Source: a bacterium
GTDB lineage: Bacteria; Elusimicrobiota; Elusimicrobia; UBA1565; UBA9628
Length of the DNA stretch: 64,000 nucleotides
Direction: 5' to 3'
Assembly: GCA_021822495.1 (NCBI GenBank)
Contig: JAKAQO010000002.1
Coordinates: 208,667 to 272,666, forward strand
In this document: in pieces, positions 9,852 to 18,212 of the stretch
How the letters are laid out: the number at the start of each line of letters is the position of its first letter
Position numbering within the stretch: position 1 is the first letter of the stretch
The notes under the pieces: generated by a model
What the model saw: only the letters and a program-made list of their open reading frames with translations
Database searches by the model: none
What the model was told of the DNA's origin: nothing
Position numbers and translations under genes: made by a program

Positions 9852-10128
9852 GGTTTCTAAAAGTCTCGGAAACATCCGCAAAATCGACGAGATCCACTTT
9901 TTGAAGGACAGGAATCTCTTCTAAATCCCACTGCATGGGAAGAAAGGTCTCAGACGGCATTTTTTCATCCGACTCAATCCCAATATCAAAATCCGAGCGT
10001 TCATTGGCCGTCCCCCATGCGCGCGAGCCAAAGAGAAAAACCTTAAAATGCCGATCCGGGAAATATTTTTTCGCCAAATCCGTCACGGCGTTAAAAACGA
10101 TTTTTTCGGCTCTATGCCTGTTCCTCAT
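9814..10128 (-). CDS. Minimal nucleotidyltransferase (MNT)
   Basis: 104-residue polymerase-beta-fold nucleotidyltransferase. The signature GSRAWGTANERSDFDIGI contains the GSxxxG loop and the two metal-binding Asp residues. It is the first gene of the pair with the HEPN-like protein and overlaps it by at least 38 bases. AGGA lies 7 bases ahead of the ATG. Most likely role: antitoxin-type AMP transferase or a stand-alone regulatory nucleotidyltransferase. Confidence 0.85.
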   Translation of the reverse strand: MRNRHRAEKIVFNAVTDLAKKYFPDRHFKVFLFGSRAWGTANERSDFDIGIESDEKMPSETFLPMQWDLEEIPVLQKVDLVDFADVSETFRNHAKKKIKIIYEQ

Positions 10129-10170
10129 AATAATCCTAGGGACGGCGCCCGGCGTAATATATGCGCCGAG

Positions 10171-10218
10171 TGCCTGCGGAAAGGTTATATACGCTGACGC
10201 TTCCTCTTGCCGCAGGCA
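10171..10218. repeat. Inverted repeat TGCCTGCGG/CCGCAGGCA
   Basis: A perfect 9-bp inverted repeat (10171-10179 and 10210-10218) separated by 30 bases lies in the 122-base gap between the DUF192 and MNT genes. The loop is not terminator-like. It abuts the dispersed repeat at 10216-10253. It could be an end of a small degenerate mobile element or an RNA hairpin; nothing more can be said. Confidence 0.5.
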
Positions 10219-10253
10219 TTGTCCCGACCTTATGAATACGAAGAAAGGGACTA
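10216..10253. repeat. Dispersed GTCCC...GGGAC repeat, copy A
   Basis: Begins GCATTGTCCCGACCTTA and ends AAAGGGACTA. A second copy with the same 17-base start and 10-base end is at 46634-46670, differing only in the middle. Outer arms GTCCC and GGGAC are inverted. The final CTA is the stop codon (TAG) of the DUF192 gene on the minus strand. The arms resemble the two halves of the GGGGACTGTCCCC palindromes elsewhere in the window, turned inside out. Confidence 0.7.
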
Positions 10254-10604
10254 GGGTTTAAACTCAAGAGCGTCTCCTTTTGAAATCTGATCCGCCGCGC
10301 CCGCAGCTAATTCCAAAACGCTGTAAGCGCCCCACACCCAAGGCGTCGCGCGCCAAGGCTTGAGGCTCCTAAATATTCTCACCACTCTATTTTGCCTATC
10401 TAAGAAAACCGCGTCAATGGCAAAGTTCATAAAAAACATATGAATCATCGCGCAGGGAATAATCCACATTCCTTCATCTGGGGAAAGCGCCTTGCGCCCC
10501 AAAAGCCCGCGAGAGCGAGACTCCCAGGTATCCGCCTTAACGATTTTCTCGGCGACCTTAAGACCCCGCGTCTTGTTAAAAGCTATCAAAAAGGAACTTG
10601 TCAT
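10251..10604 (-). CDS. DUF192 family protein
   Basis: 117 residues matching the DUF192 pattern: SRGLLGRK, the GMWIIPCAMIHMFFMNFAIDAVFLD core and the C-terminal VLELAAG...GD. Function of the family is unknown; members are often exported and some have a signal peptide, which I do not see here. The ATG follows the subtilase stop directly (TGAATG), so translation is probably coupled. The stop codon lies within a dispersed repeat. Confidence 0.88.
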   Translation of the reverse strand: MTSSFLIAFNKTRGLKVAEKIVKADTWESRSRGLLGRKALSPDEGMWIIPCAMIHMFFMNFAIDAVFLDRQNRVVRIFRSLKPWRATPWVWGAYSVLELAAGAADQISKGDALEFKP

Positions 10605-12350
10605 TCAACGAATCACCGAAAAACGACCCTTGGTATCGCCCGAACCCGTGGTGACTAGAAAAATATAGGTTCCCGAGGCCACCATTTGGCCGCCAGAATT
10701 ACGCCCATCCCAAGTTAAACCCGTGATCGTGTTAACCAATTGTCCAGCTATGGTATAAATTTTAATCGTGGGATTACTCCCAGCGATAGCGCCCGGAATG
10801 GAGAAAGACAATTCCCCTTGATTCGGATGAAAAGGATTGGGAAAGGCGATCGCTTTGGTTTGCCCGGAAAAAGTGGCCAAAGTCCCATTTTGAGCAAGTC
10901 TGAGACTCTTAAAGACATTAATTCTGCCAGAGCCTTGATAATTAGCCTCCGCTCCGATATTATCGGCCCCGCCGCGAATCCAAGACTGAACCTGGGAAGG
11001 CGTCGCCGTGGAATGCGCCGAAAGAAGGAGCGCCATGAGCCCCGCCACATGCGGAGCGGAAAAAGACGTTCCCGACGCGGCATTGGTTGTTTGGCTTGAA
11101 ACGTCGGTCGTCACATCGTTGACCCCCGGCGCCACCACGCCGTTAGATGCAAGTTCCGGGCCATTGGATGAAAAATACGCAATCTGATTATTTTGATCAT
11201 CGGCGCCGACCGGAATGACTCCTCCGCTATTGGTTGTTCCCGCGCAATTGGCCGGAGCGTTGACCGAGGAACCGTCGTTTCCAGCCGAAATGGCCAACGG
11301 AATTCCCGTTGCGGTCGACAGGGCAATCGCATCCGCCATGGCCGTTGTCGTCGTTGATCCATCCGTAGAAACGCACGGCGTTCCGCTCGCCCCAAGACTC
11401 ATATTAATGACAACTCGCCCGCCAACCGCGGGATTGGTCGCCAAAGAGACGGCATATTCAATAGCATTGACAATGGCGGCATCATCGGTTGAGCAGCAAC
11501 CGCCAAGAACTCCGCAAAACGAATTCACGTCTCCACAATCAATGGTGCAATCAGTGGGATTAAAGACGCGCAGGGAAAGAAGCTTCGCCCCCCAGGACAC
11601 TCCCGCGATGTCAAGACCATTATTGGTTTGAGCGGCGGCAACGCCGGAAGTGCGGGTCGCATGATTACAAGCGTAAACGGGAGGAGAGTCGGAAGCGCAT
11701 GGAGAACCCGTCGCATCTGGATCGCAAAATTGACTCTCAAAACCGCCTTGATTTAAAAGTTTTCCGTCCAGATCGGCTTGCCCGGTTCCATCAATACCGG
11801 TGTCAATCATCGCGATCGTCACCGTGCTGGTTTGCCCCGTCTCATATTGCCAACCGCCCGGCGCGTCAATTTGGCTGAGCGGATATTGAGAGGAAAAAAG
11901 GGGATCGTTGGGAGTCGGCGTGGAATTGGCTTTATAGGCACGGTCAATATCTACGGACAGAATCCCGGGTTTTCCACGGATGAGATTAAAACCATCGGCC
12001 ACGCTCACGGAAGGTGAAAGAGAAATCAAGGTCCAGCCGAGATTGGGATAATCCTTGGCCACGGAAAAACCTAAAGACGCAATTACAGACGTCCTTTGAG
12101 ACGCGGGTAAAGTTGGATTAAATTTAACCCATAAACGTCCGGAAGCGACGGGAATTCCGTTTGGCTTTTGCCCCGGAGCGGCCGCGGCGGGCTTAAACGC
12201 GCGCCCCTGCGCGCCTATCTGAAAAAACTCCACTTTAAGCGAATAGGCGGGAGCTGAGGCAAGAACGCAGAGAAAAAAAAGCGCCGCTTTCCAACAGACC
12301 TGGATGCGGCACTTCCTCATCGATTCTCGGTCGGCCGCTTTCCGGCTCAT
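10605..12350 (-). CDS. Secreted subtilisin-like serine protease (S8) with C-terminal FlgD-type tail
   Basis: 581 residues. A signal peptide (hydrophobic run at about 21-35, cleavage near AYS) is followed by an I9-type propeptide (about 68-138) and the S8 catalytic domain with Asp183 (IDTG), His230, Asn358 (SAGND) and Ser429 (GTSFSAPHVAG). The His motif is HATRTSG instead of the usual HGTHVAG, and eleven Cys residues cluster at 209-286, probably as disulphides. The last 85 residues are a FlgD-like Ig fold beginning FPNPFHP, of the kind used as a sorting or anchoring tail. The ATG at 12350 overlaps the HAD stop (ATGA); an ATG at 12320 would give a more normal signal peptide. Confidence 0.92.
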   Translation of the reverse strand: MSRKAADRESMRKCRIQVCWKAALFFLCVLASAPAYSLKVEFFQIGAQGRAFKPAAAAPGQKPNGIPVASGRLWVKFNPTLPASQRTSVIASLGFSVAKDYPNLGWTLISLSPSVSVADGFNLIRGKPGILSVDIDRAYKANSTPTPNDPLFSSQYPLSQIDAPGGWQYETGQTSTVTIAMIDTGIDGTGQADLDGKLLNQGGFESQFCDPDATGSPCASDSPPVYACNHATRTSGVAAAQTNNGLDIAGVSWGAKLLSLRVFNPTDCTIDCGDVNSFCGVLGGCCSTDDAAIVNAIEYAVSLATNPAVGGRVVINMSLGASGTPCVSTDGSTTTTAMADAIALSTATGIPLAISAGNDGSSVNAPANCAGTTNSGGVIPVGADDQNNQIAYFSSNGPELASNGVVAPGVNDVTTDVSSQTTNAASGTSFSAPHVAGLMALLLSAHSTATPSQVQSWIRGGADNIGAEANYQGSGRINVFKSLRLAQNGTLATFSGQTKAIAFPNPFHPNQGELSFSIPGAIAGSNPTIKIYTIAGQLVNTITGLTWDGRNSGGQMVASGTYIFLVTTGSGDTKGRFSVIR

Positions 12351-13036
12351 ACCGCGACGGCATTCTCTCGGCGGATAATCGTCACTAAATCATAAATATC
12401 CGAAAGTTCAAATTCCGCCCCAGATTCTTTCGTGTCAAAAGTATTCCCATATTTGGCCCAAGCCGTGCGAATGCCCAAGGCCTTGGCCCCGGCAATATCT
12501 CTTTCCGCCCAATCGCCGACCATGATGGTTTCCGCCGGACTGGTCCCCAAAACCTTGAGCGCCTTACGGAAAGGCTCTGGAGCGGGTTTCTTGGCCACAT
12601 TATCTTCGCCCGTAATGACGTCGTCAAAATAATGGTGAAGCCCCAGCCCCACGATTCTAAGCCAAACTTCCAATTTGGGAGCGTCCGAAACGACGACCAT
12701 CTTAAGCCCCATCTTCAAGAGTTCCGATAAGGTGAGCCCCACATGAGGATACAAAGTCATCGTACCGGCTTTGGAACGACGATAAGAGACAATAGCGGCG
12801 GCAAGAAACTTCGGATCAATTTTCCCAAATTCTTTCAAAAGAACCTTGTCAAAAATCTTTTGATCCTCAACCCCGTCCTTCCAATAAATCTCGAAGATTT
12901 TTTCAACCATCGCATTTTTCTCGACCTTAAGGCCCACGTCAATCATGCCTTCGACCGCGGCGTCAACAGCCGCGCGCTTGGTCCTCATGAAATCCGTCAA
13001 GGTGTTGTCGCAATCAAATAAAACCGCGCGAATCAT
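12347..13036 (-). CDS. HAD-superfamily hydrolase (phosphatase)
   Basis: 229 residues. Motif I FDCDNTLTDF holds the nucleophile Asp and the acid/base Asp; motif II is VVSDAPK, motif III the Lys in KKPAPEPF, and motif IV GDWAERDIAGA. A helical cap follows motif I, as in the YjjG/phosphoglycolate phosphatase group. Substrate cannot be predicted. It begins 34 bases after the efp stop, with a short palindrome between them, and its stop overlaps the subtilase start. Confidence 0.9.
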   Translation of the reverse strand: MIRAVLFDCDNTLTDFMRTKRAAVDAAVEGMIDVGLKVEKNAMVEKIFEIYWKDGVEDQKIFDKVLLKEFGKIDPKFLAAAIVSYRRSKAGTMTLYPHVGLTLSELLKMGLKMVVVSDAPKLEVWLRIVGLGLHHYFDDVITGEDNVAKKPAPEPFRKALKVLGTSPAETIMVGDWAERDIAGAKALGIRTAWAKYGNTFDTKESGAEFELSDIYDLVTIIRRENAVAV

Positions 13037-13047
13037 AATAATGTAAG

Positions 13048-13071
13048 AAAAGGGGACTGTCCCCTTTTTTT
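13048..13071. repeat. Short palindrome GGGGACTGTCCCC with flanking A/T runs
   Basis: Perfect palindrome of AAAAGGGGAC and its complement around a single central base, followed by extra T. It begins at the efp stop codon on the minus strand and ends 12 bases before the HAD gene start. Close copies are at 19666-19687 and 42854-42872, each also flush with a stop codon. It could work as a weak terminator but the repetition suggests a REP-like element. Confidence 0.75.
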
Positions 13072-13636
13072 ACTCCTTGGCCACGCGCTCAATGTAGGAA
13101 CTATTGCGAGTATCCACCTTAACGCGGTCCCCTTCCTTGATAAAGAGAGGAACCTGAATTTCAAGTCCGGTGTCCAAGGTCGCGGGCTTCATCATGTTGG
13201 AAACCGAATCGCCCTTGATTCCCGGAACGGTGGAAACGACGGTCAAGACGACGTTCGGCGGAAGTTCGATAGCGGTCAGTTTTTCATCAACGTAAACGCC
13301 CAGGACCTGCATATTCTCTTGAAGAAATTTAGACTGGTCTCCCAAGCGTTCTTTCGGAAAAGAAACCTGCTCATAATTTTCCATGTCCATGAACACCGCA
13401 TTGGCGCCTTCGTCATAGATGTATTGTTTTTCCCGACGAGCAACCGGGACATCACGAAATTTGGTTCCTTCGCGATAGGATTTTTCAAACACGTTCCCGC
13501 TGGCTAAGGACCTCACCGTCGCGCGATAGGTGGAACGAGACTGGGACATTCGGTGCTGCTGATAAGAAATAATCTGCCAGAATTGTCCCTCATCCTCAAA
13601 AACAAGTCCCTGCTTAAAGTCCGAAGTCGTAATCAT
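13070..13636 (-). CDS. efp: Translation elongation factor P, loop-variant
   Basis: Rescues ribosomes stalled at polyproline. 188 residues with the three-domain EF-P layout; the C-terminal PGIKGDSVSN...KPATLDTGLEIQVPLFI signature is clear. The domain I loop that carries the modified Lys34 (PGKG) in Escherichia coli reads HRMSQSRST at 29-37, so no Lys sits at the tip; this recalls EF-P variants and YeiP/EfpL-type loops. AAGGAG precedes the ATG. It follows ackA by 43 bases on the same strand. Confidence 0.92.
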   Translation of the reverse strand: MITTSDFKQGLVFEDEGQFWQIISYQQHRMSQSRSTYRATVRSLASGNVFEKSYREGTKFRDVPVARREKQYIYDEGANAVFMDMENYEQVSFPKERLGDQSKFLQENMQVLGVYVDEKLTAIELPPNVVLTVVSTVPGIKGDSVSNMMKPATLDTGLEIQVPLFIKEGDRVKVDTRNSSYIERVAKE

Positions 13637-13679
13637 GAATTTCTCCTTGTTGAAAAGCGTGAATTATCAATAATTTATT

Positions 13680-14939
13680 TTACAATTTTTCAGAGCGCCC
13701 AAGAGTGGATTTTGCGTTCGCTAAGCGAAAAGTATCCCGCGCAATCAACAGTTCTTCATTGGCGGGGATAACGTAGGCTTGAATACGGGAATCGGAAGCG
13801 GAAATGAGCTTTTCCTCTCTGGACTGATCTAAATTTTTCCGAGAGTCAAGAATGAGCCCAAAGGGTTTAAGCCCCGCGCAGATACGCTGTCGAATTTGAG
13901 GAGAATAGGTTCCGATTCCGCCGGTAAAGATGACCGCTTTGGCTCCCCCCATCTCAGCCAAATAAGCCCCGATATAGCGCCGGGCGCGCAGACAAAAAAT
14001 TTCTATCGCCAGATGCGCCCTGCGATCGCGGCTCTCTTTTTCTTCATCCAACAGCTCCCTCATGTCGGAGGTAATGCCGGAAATGCCTAAAAGCCCCGAT
14101 TCGCGGTTGAGCATCGCAAGCGCTTCGGAGACCGACATTCCTTCTTTATGCGAAATATATTCGATAATCGACGGGTCAATATCCCCGGAGCGCGTTCCCA
14201 TCACCAAACCTTCCAATGGCGTAAACCCCATCGAGGTATCAAAAGACTTTCCCCCTTTGATTGCGCAAACGGAACAACCGTTTCCCAAGTGGAGACTGAT
14301 AATGTCGGTCTCTTCAGGCGGAACCCCGGCGAGAGCCTGGTAGCGCAATGCGATATATTGATGCGAAATGCCGTGAAACCCGTAGCGCCTAATTTTTAGG
14401 CGGCGATAAAAGTGATAGGGAATAGGATAAAGGTAAGAAGTTTCCGGCATCGTCGAATGAAAAGCCGTGTCAAAAACCGCGACTTGCAAAACAGAGGAAC
14501 CCAGAATTTCCCGGACCGCGCGAATACCTCTTAAGTTCGCGGGATTGTGAAGAGGAGCCAAATCCATATAGTCGGCGATATCGTCTTCAACCTCTTGATC
14601 TATGATCACGGAAGACTTAAACTTTTCACCACCGTGCACCACCCGATGGCCCACGGCGTGAATATCTGAAAGAGAGCCAATCCCCTTGATTTTGGATTGA
14701 GGAGACTCAATCCACTGGGCAATGCGCCCAACCGCCTCGCGGTAATCGCGAACGGGAGAATCTTCTTTCAAAGGCGAATGCCCGACGCTCTCAAAAGAAA
14801 TGAGGGCCAAACTCCCAATTCTCTCGATCACTCCTTTGGCAAGACACTCATCGCGGTTTTGAGCCGCGCGCGCTTGATCGGTGGCGATAATCTGAAATTT
14901 AACGGAAGACGAACCGGAGTTAAGAACCAAGATATTCAT
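13680..14939 (-). CDS. ackA: Acetate kinase
   Basis: Acetyl-phosphate + ADP to acetate + ATP. The start is the ATG at 14939 (MNILVLNSGSSSVKF, the family's N-terminal phosphate-1 motif), giving 419 residues; the frame upstream of it is open but is not conserved sequence and runs into the phosphoketolase gene. GHRVVHGGE, DTAFH, FHGISH, HLGNG and FTGGIG motifs are all present. There is no Shine-Dalgarno; TATCAT ends exactly 6 bases ahead of the ATG, suggesting a leaderless mRNA. It is divergent from phosphoketolase, whose product is its substrate. Confidence 0.95.
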   Translation of the reverse strand: MNILVLNSGSSSVKFQIIATDQARAAQNRDECLAKGVIERIGSLALISFESVGHSPLKEDSPVRDYREAVGRIAQWIESPQSKIKGIGSLSDIHAVGHRVVHGGEKFKSSVIIDQEVEDDIADYMDLAPLHNPANLRGIRAVREILGSSVLQVAVFDTAFHSTMPETSYLYPIPYHFYRRLKIRRYGFHGISHQYIALRYQALAGVPPEETDIISLHLGNGCSVCAIKGGKSFDTSMGFTPLEGLVMGTRSGDIDPSIIEYISHKEGMSVSEALAMLNRESGLLGISGITSDMRELLDEEKESRDRRAHLAIEIFCLRARRYIGAYLAEMGGAKAVIFTGGIGTYSPQIRQRICAGLKPFGLILDSRKNLDQSREEKLISASDSRIQAYVIPANEELLIARDTFRLANAKSTLGRSEKL

Positions 14940-14945
14940 AAGAGT

Positions 14946-14951
14946 ATGATA
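14946..14951 (-). promoter_or_regulatory. -10 box (TATCAT) of a probable leaderless ackA promoter
   Basis: TATCAT on the minus strand is followed by six bases (ACTCTT) and then the ackA ATG, so transcription would begin at or next to the A of ATG. No good -35 box is seen, and no ribosome binding site is present. The site overlaps the divergent phosphoketolase promoter region. Confidence 0.5.
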
Positions 14952-14959
14952 CCCAAAAT

Positions 14960-14988
14960 TTGACGTTTGGCGCCTATTATCATAAAGT
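14960..14988 (+). promoter_or_regulatory. Candidate sigma70-type promoter of the phosphoketolase gene
   Basis: TTGACG and TAAAGT are separated by 17 bases, with AGGAGG and the ATG 16-30 bases further on. It sits in the 75-base gap shared with ackA, so the two divergent genes may be co-regulated. Confidence 0.5.
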
Positions 14989-15014
14989 AAAAATAGAGGC
15001 ACAGGAGGCTTGTT

Positions 15015-17399
15015 ATGGCTAAAACTCTTTCCGCGGAAGAAATTAAAAACCTTAATCTCTACTGGAGAACCGCCAACTACCTTTCGGTGGGACAAATTTA
15101 TTTAAGGGATAATCCGCTTCTTAAGGAACCCCTGAAAATCGAACACATCAAGCCGCGGCTTCTCGGACATTGGGGAACGACTCCAGGGCTTAACTTTATT
15201 TATGCGCATTTAAACCGGATCATCAAGAAAGACAATCTTGACCTTATTTTTATCGCCGGCCCCGGACACGGAGGGCCTGCCGCCGTCGCCAACGCCTATT
15301 TAGAAGGAACCTACAGCGAAATTTATCCTCATATCACGCAAGATGAATCGGGTCTTAAAAAGTTTTTTACTCAGTTTTCCTATCCCGGCGGAATTCCCAG
15401 CCATGTCGCGCCGGAAACCCCGGGCTCCATTCACGAGGGCGGAGAACTGGGATATGCCTTGGCTCACGCCTATGGAGCCGTTTTTGACAATCCCAAACTC
15501 ATTGCCGCCTGCGTCGTTGGAGACGGCGAAGCGGAAACCGGCCCTTTAGCGACCAGCTGGCATTCCAATAAATTTCTTAATCCCGCGCGAGACGGCGCCG
15601 TTCTCCCGATTCTTCATCTCAATGGATATAAAATCGCCAACCCCACGGTCCTAGCCCGCATCAGCCAAGAAGAACTCACGAATTTTTTCAAGGGATGCGG
15701 ATACGCTCCCATTTTCGTCGAAGGCGATAAGCCTAATCTCATGCACCAAAAAATGGCCCGAGCCCTTGAACAAGCATTTTCAAGTATTAAACGAATCCAA
15801 CTTCGCGCCCGCCGCGAGAAATTTCCCCAACGTCCCTTTTGGCCCATGATTATTTTGCGCTCCCCCAAAGGCTGGACCGGCCCCAAGATCGTTGACGGCA
15901 TCCCAGTGGAAGGGACATTCCGCGCCCATCAGGTTCCGCTGTCGGAACTCGCGCAAAAACCCGCGCATTTGCGAATGCTTGAAGACTGGATGAAAAGCTA
16001 TAAACCCGAGGAACTTTTTGATTCTCATGGACGCATTAAACCCGAGATCGCTAGACTTGCGCCCAAAAAAACCAAGCGCATGAGTCAAAGCCCTTACGCC
16101 AATGGAGGTCTTTTGCTTAAAAGCCTCAAAATGCCGGATTTTAGAAATTACGCAATTGCTTTATCGAATCCAGGGGAAAAAGAAGCCGAGGCCACCAAGG
16201 CCTTGGGAGTTTTTCTGCGGGACATATTCAAGCTTAACCGCAAGGAGAAAAATTTCCGACTGTTCGGCCCGGATGAAACGGCCTCCAATCGTCTCAGCGC
16301 CGTCTTTGAAGAAACCAAACGCGCCTTTCTCGGAGAAACTCTTAAGAGCGACGAAAATATTTCCGCTGACGGACGGGTTTTGGAGGTTCTCAGCGAGCAT
16401 CTCTGCCAAGGCTGGCTGGAGGGATATCTCTTGACCGGTCGGCATGGATTTTTCTCCTGCTATGAAGCCTTCATTCATATCATTGATTCCATGTTCAACC
16501 AGCACGCGAAATGGCTAAAAGTCACAAGAAATCTTCCCTGGAGAAGGCCTATCGCTTCCCTCAACTATCTTCTGACCTCCCATGTTTGGCGGCAGGACCA
16601 CAACGGGTTTAGCCACCAGGACCCGGGATTTATCGACCATGTCGTCAATAAAAAAGCCTCAGTCGTCCGCGTCTATCTTCCGCCCGACGCCAATACGCTT
16701 TTATCGGTCGCCGACCATTGCCTGCGCAGTCTTAACTATGTCAACGTCATCGTCGCCGGAAAACAGCCGGCCCCGCAATGGTTAAACATTGAAGAAGCCC
16801 ATGCCCACTGCGAGGCCGGATTGGGAATATGGAATTGGGCGGGAAATGGAGACGCTCAAAACCCGGACTGCGTTTTAGCCTGCGCGGGAGATGTTCCCAC
16901 TCTTGAAACCTTGGCCGCGGCCCAGATACTGAAAGAGTTTCTCCCCCACATCAGTTTCCGCGTCGTCAATGTGGTCGATCTCATGACTCTTCAACCCGAG
17001 GCCGAACACCCGCACGGGCTCAGCGATGAAAAATTCGACCAAATATTTACGATCGACAAGCCCATTATTTTCGCCTTCCATGGATATCCCTGGCTCATCC
17101 ATCGCCTGACCTATCGGCGGAAAAACCAGAGGCTTCACGTGCGTGGATACAAGGAAGAAGGGACGACAACCACGCCCTTTGACATGACAGTGTTAAATGA
17201 GATTGACCGTTTCCATTTAGCGCTGGACGTTCTCAATCGCGTCTCAAACCCCGGCCCCGAAGCTCTCAACGTCCGCAGGATGCTCGAAGAAAAACTGGAG
17301 TCCCACAAGAAATATATCCGGGATCATGGCGAAGACTTGCCGGAAGTGCGGAACTGGAAATGGCAAGTTCAACTTCGAAAGACTTTACAAGTCGGATAA
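15015..17399 (+). CDS. xfp: Xylulose-5-phosphate/fructose-6-phosphate phosphoketolase
   Basis: Thiamine-diphosphate enzyme that cleaves xylulose-5-P (and often fructose-6-P) with phosphate to give acetyl-phosphate. 794 residues, the full family length. [14 protein letters not shown], and the thiamine-diphosphate loop [11 protein letters not shown] are clear; the Glu activating the cofactor and the HQDPGFIDH motif lie in the second half. AGGAGG is 7 bases before the ATG. It converges with ksgA, overlapping its end by 15 bases. Whether fructose-6-P is used cannot be read from sequence. Confidence 0.96.
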   Translation: MAKTLSAEEIKNLNLYWRTANYLSVGQIYLRDNPLLKEPLKIEHIKPRLLGHWGTTPGLNFIYAHLNRIIKKDNLDLIFIAGPGHGGPAAVANAYLEGTYSEIYPHITQDESGLKKFFTQFSYPGGIPSHVAPETPGSIHEGGELGYALAHAYGAVFDNPKLIAACVVGDGEAETGPLATSWHSNKFLNPARDGAVLPILHLNGYKIANPTVLARISQEELTNFFKGCGYAPIFVEGDKPNLMHQKMARALEQAFSSIKRIQLRARREKFPQRPFWPMIILRSPKGWTGPKIVDGIPVEGTFRAHQVPLSELAQKPAHLRMLEDWMKSYKPEELFDSHGRIKPEIARLAPKKTKRMSQSPYANGGLLLKSLKMPDFRNYAIALSNPGEKEAEATKALGVFLRDIFKLNRKEKNFRLFGPDETASNRLSAVFEETKRAFLGETLKSDENISADGRVLEVLSEHLCQGWLEGYLLTGRHGFFSCYEAFIHIIDSMFNQHAKWLKVTRNLPWRRPIASLNYLLTSHVWRQDHNGFSHQDPGFIDHVVNKKASVVRVYLPPDANTLLSVADHCLRSLNYVNVIVAGKQPAPQWLNIEEAHAHCEAGLGIWNWAGNGDAQNPDCVLACAGDVPTLETLAAAQILKEFLPHISFRVVNVVDLMTLQPEAEHPHGLSDEKFDQIFTIDKPIIFAFHGYPWLIHRLTYRRKNQRLHVRGYKEEGTTTTPFDMTVLNEIDRFHLALDVLNRVSNPGPEALNVRRMLEEKLESHKKYIRDHGEDLPEVRNWKWQVQLRKTLQVG

Positions 17400-18164
17400 G
17401 GCGCGCGCGAGTTTAAGATAAGACTCCGGAAGAATGTCTTCGGCCCGGCTTTGGGGATGAATGTTTAAATTTGCGAAATATCGTTCCATTTCCAAACGAG
17501 ATAACCCCAGATTTTTAGCGATGAGCCCCAGGGCCATTTTTCGCCTCTGGCTAAAGGCGGCTTTAATCAGACGATAGAAAATATCCTCCTCGGATTTTTG
17601 AAGGAGAGAGGATTTTCGGGGTATTAAACGCACGACGGCGGAGGAAACTTTTGGCGCCGGAGAAAAAGAGCTGGGCGAAACTTCAAAGAGAAGTTCCGCC
17701 TCGGCCCGCAAAAAAACCGAGAGGCTCAGGATTCCGTAATCGGTTCCTTGAGTCGCAACCAAACGCTCCGCCACTTCTTTTTGAAGCATGAAAACGCCTC
17801 GCGTCCAAACAGGCCAATCCAGTAATTTTTGAAGAATGGGAATTCCAACCGCGTAAGGAAGATTCGACAAGACGATAAAGGGGCCTTGTCCGAGAGTTCC
17901 CAAATCGAAATTGAGAAAATCTTCATTGAAAACTTCAAGGCGCGAAGAATCCAAAACCGATTCCTTAAACCTTGCGGCGAGACGGTTATCTTTTTCGACG
18001 GCCCAGGTCTTTTTAGCGCGCTTGAGAATCTCAAAGGTCAAAGCCCCTTTGCCCGGACCGATTTCAAGAACCTGGGAAGAAGAATCAATTTTCGCCGCAT
18101 CGACAATCCGAAAAGAAACCGAGGAGTCTCTCAGGAAATGCTGACCGAGCTTTGGCCTTCTCAT
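17385..18164 (-). CDS. ksgA: 16S rRNA dimethyladenosine transferase
   Basis: RsmA/KsgA dimethylates two adjacent adenosines near the 3' end of 16S rRNA in late small-subunit assembly. 259 residues from the ATG at 18164 (one codon after an alternative TTG). N-terminal [10 protein letters not shown] loop [12 protein letters not shown] and the catalytic NLPY are present. A strong terminator separates it from the upstream gene, so it probably has its own promoter. Its 3' end overlaps the phosphoketolase 3' end. Confidence 0.95.
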   Translation of the reverse strand: MRRPKLGQHFLRDSSVSFRIVDAAKIDSSSQVLEIGPGKGALTFEILKRAKKTWAVEKDNRLAARFKESVLDSSRLEVFNEDFLNFDLGTLGQGPFIVLSNLPYAVGIPILQKLLDWPVWTRGVFMLQKEVAERLVATQGTDYGILSLSVFLRAEAELLFEVSPSSFSPAPKVSSAVVRLIPRKSSLLQKSEEDIFYRLIKAAFSQRRKMALGLIAKNLGLSRLEMERYFANLNIHPQSRAEDILPESYLKLARALSDL

Positions 18165-18170
18165 CAATAA

Positions 18171-18204
18171 AAAGGCCCCTGTCCTAAAAGAACAGGGGCC
18201 TTAA
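18171..18204 (-). terminator. Rho-independent terminator of the YfdX-like gene
   Basis: AAGGCCCCTGT and ACAGGGGCCTT form an 11-bp GC-rich stem with a short loop; read on the minus strand it is followed by a T run. It lies between the stop of the 18213-19184 gene and the ksgA start. Confidence 0.85.
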
Positions 18205-18212
18205 AAAACAAA

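Noticed and set aside
9330..9875. Longer start for the HEPN-like gene
   Set aside because: The TTG at 9881 and ATG at 9875 only add residues encoded inside the MNT gene with no family similarity; 9851 was used.
13048..13071. Palindrome as an ordinary efp terminator
   Set aside because: On the efp strand the stem is followed by TTTTCTTAC, a poor tract, and the same palindrome recurs at other stops; kept as a repeat with possible secondary terminator activity.
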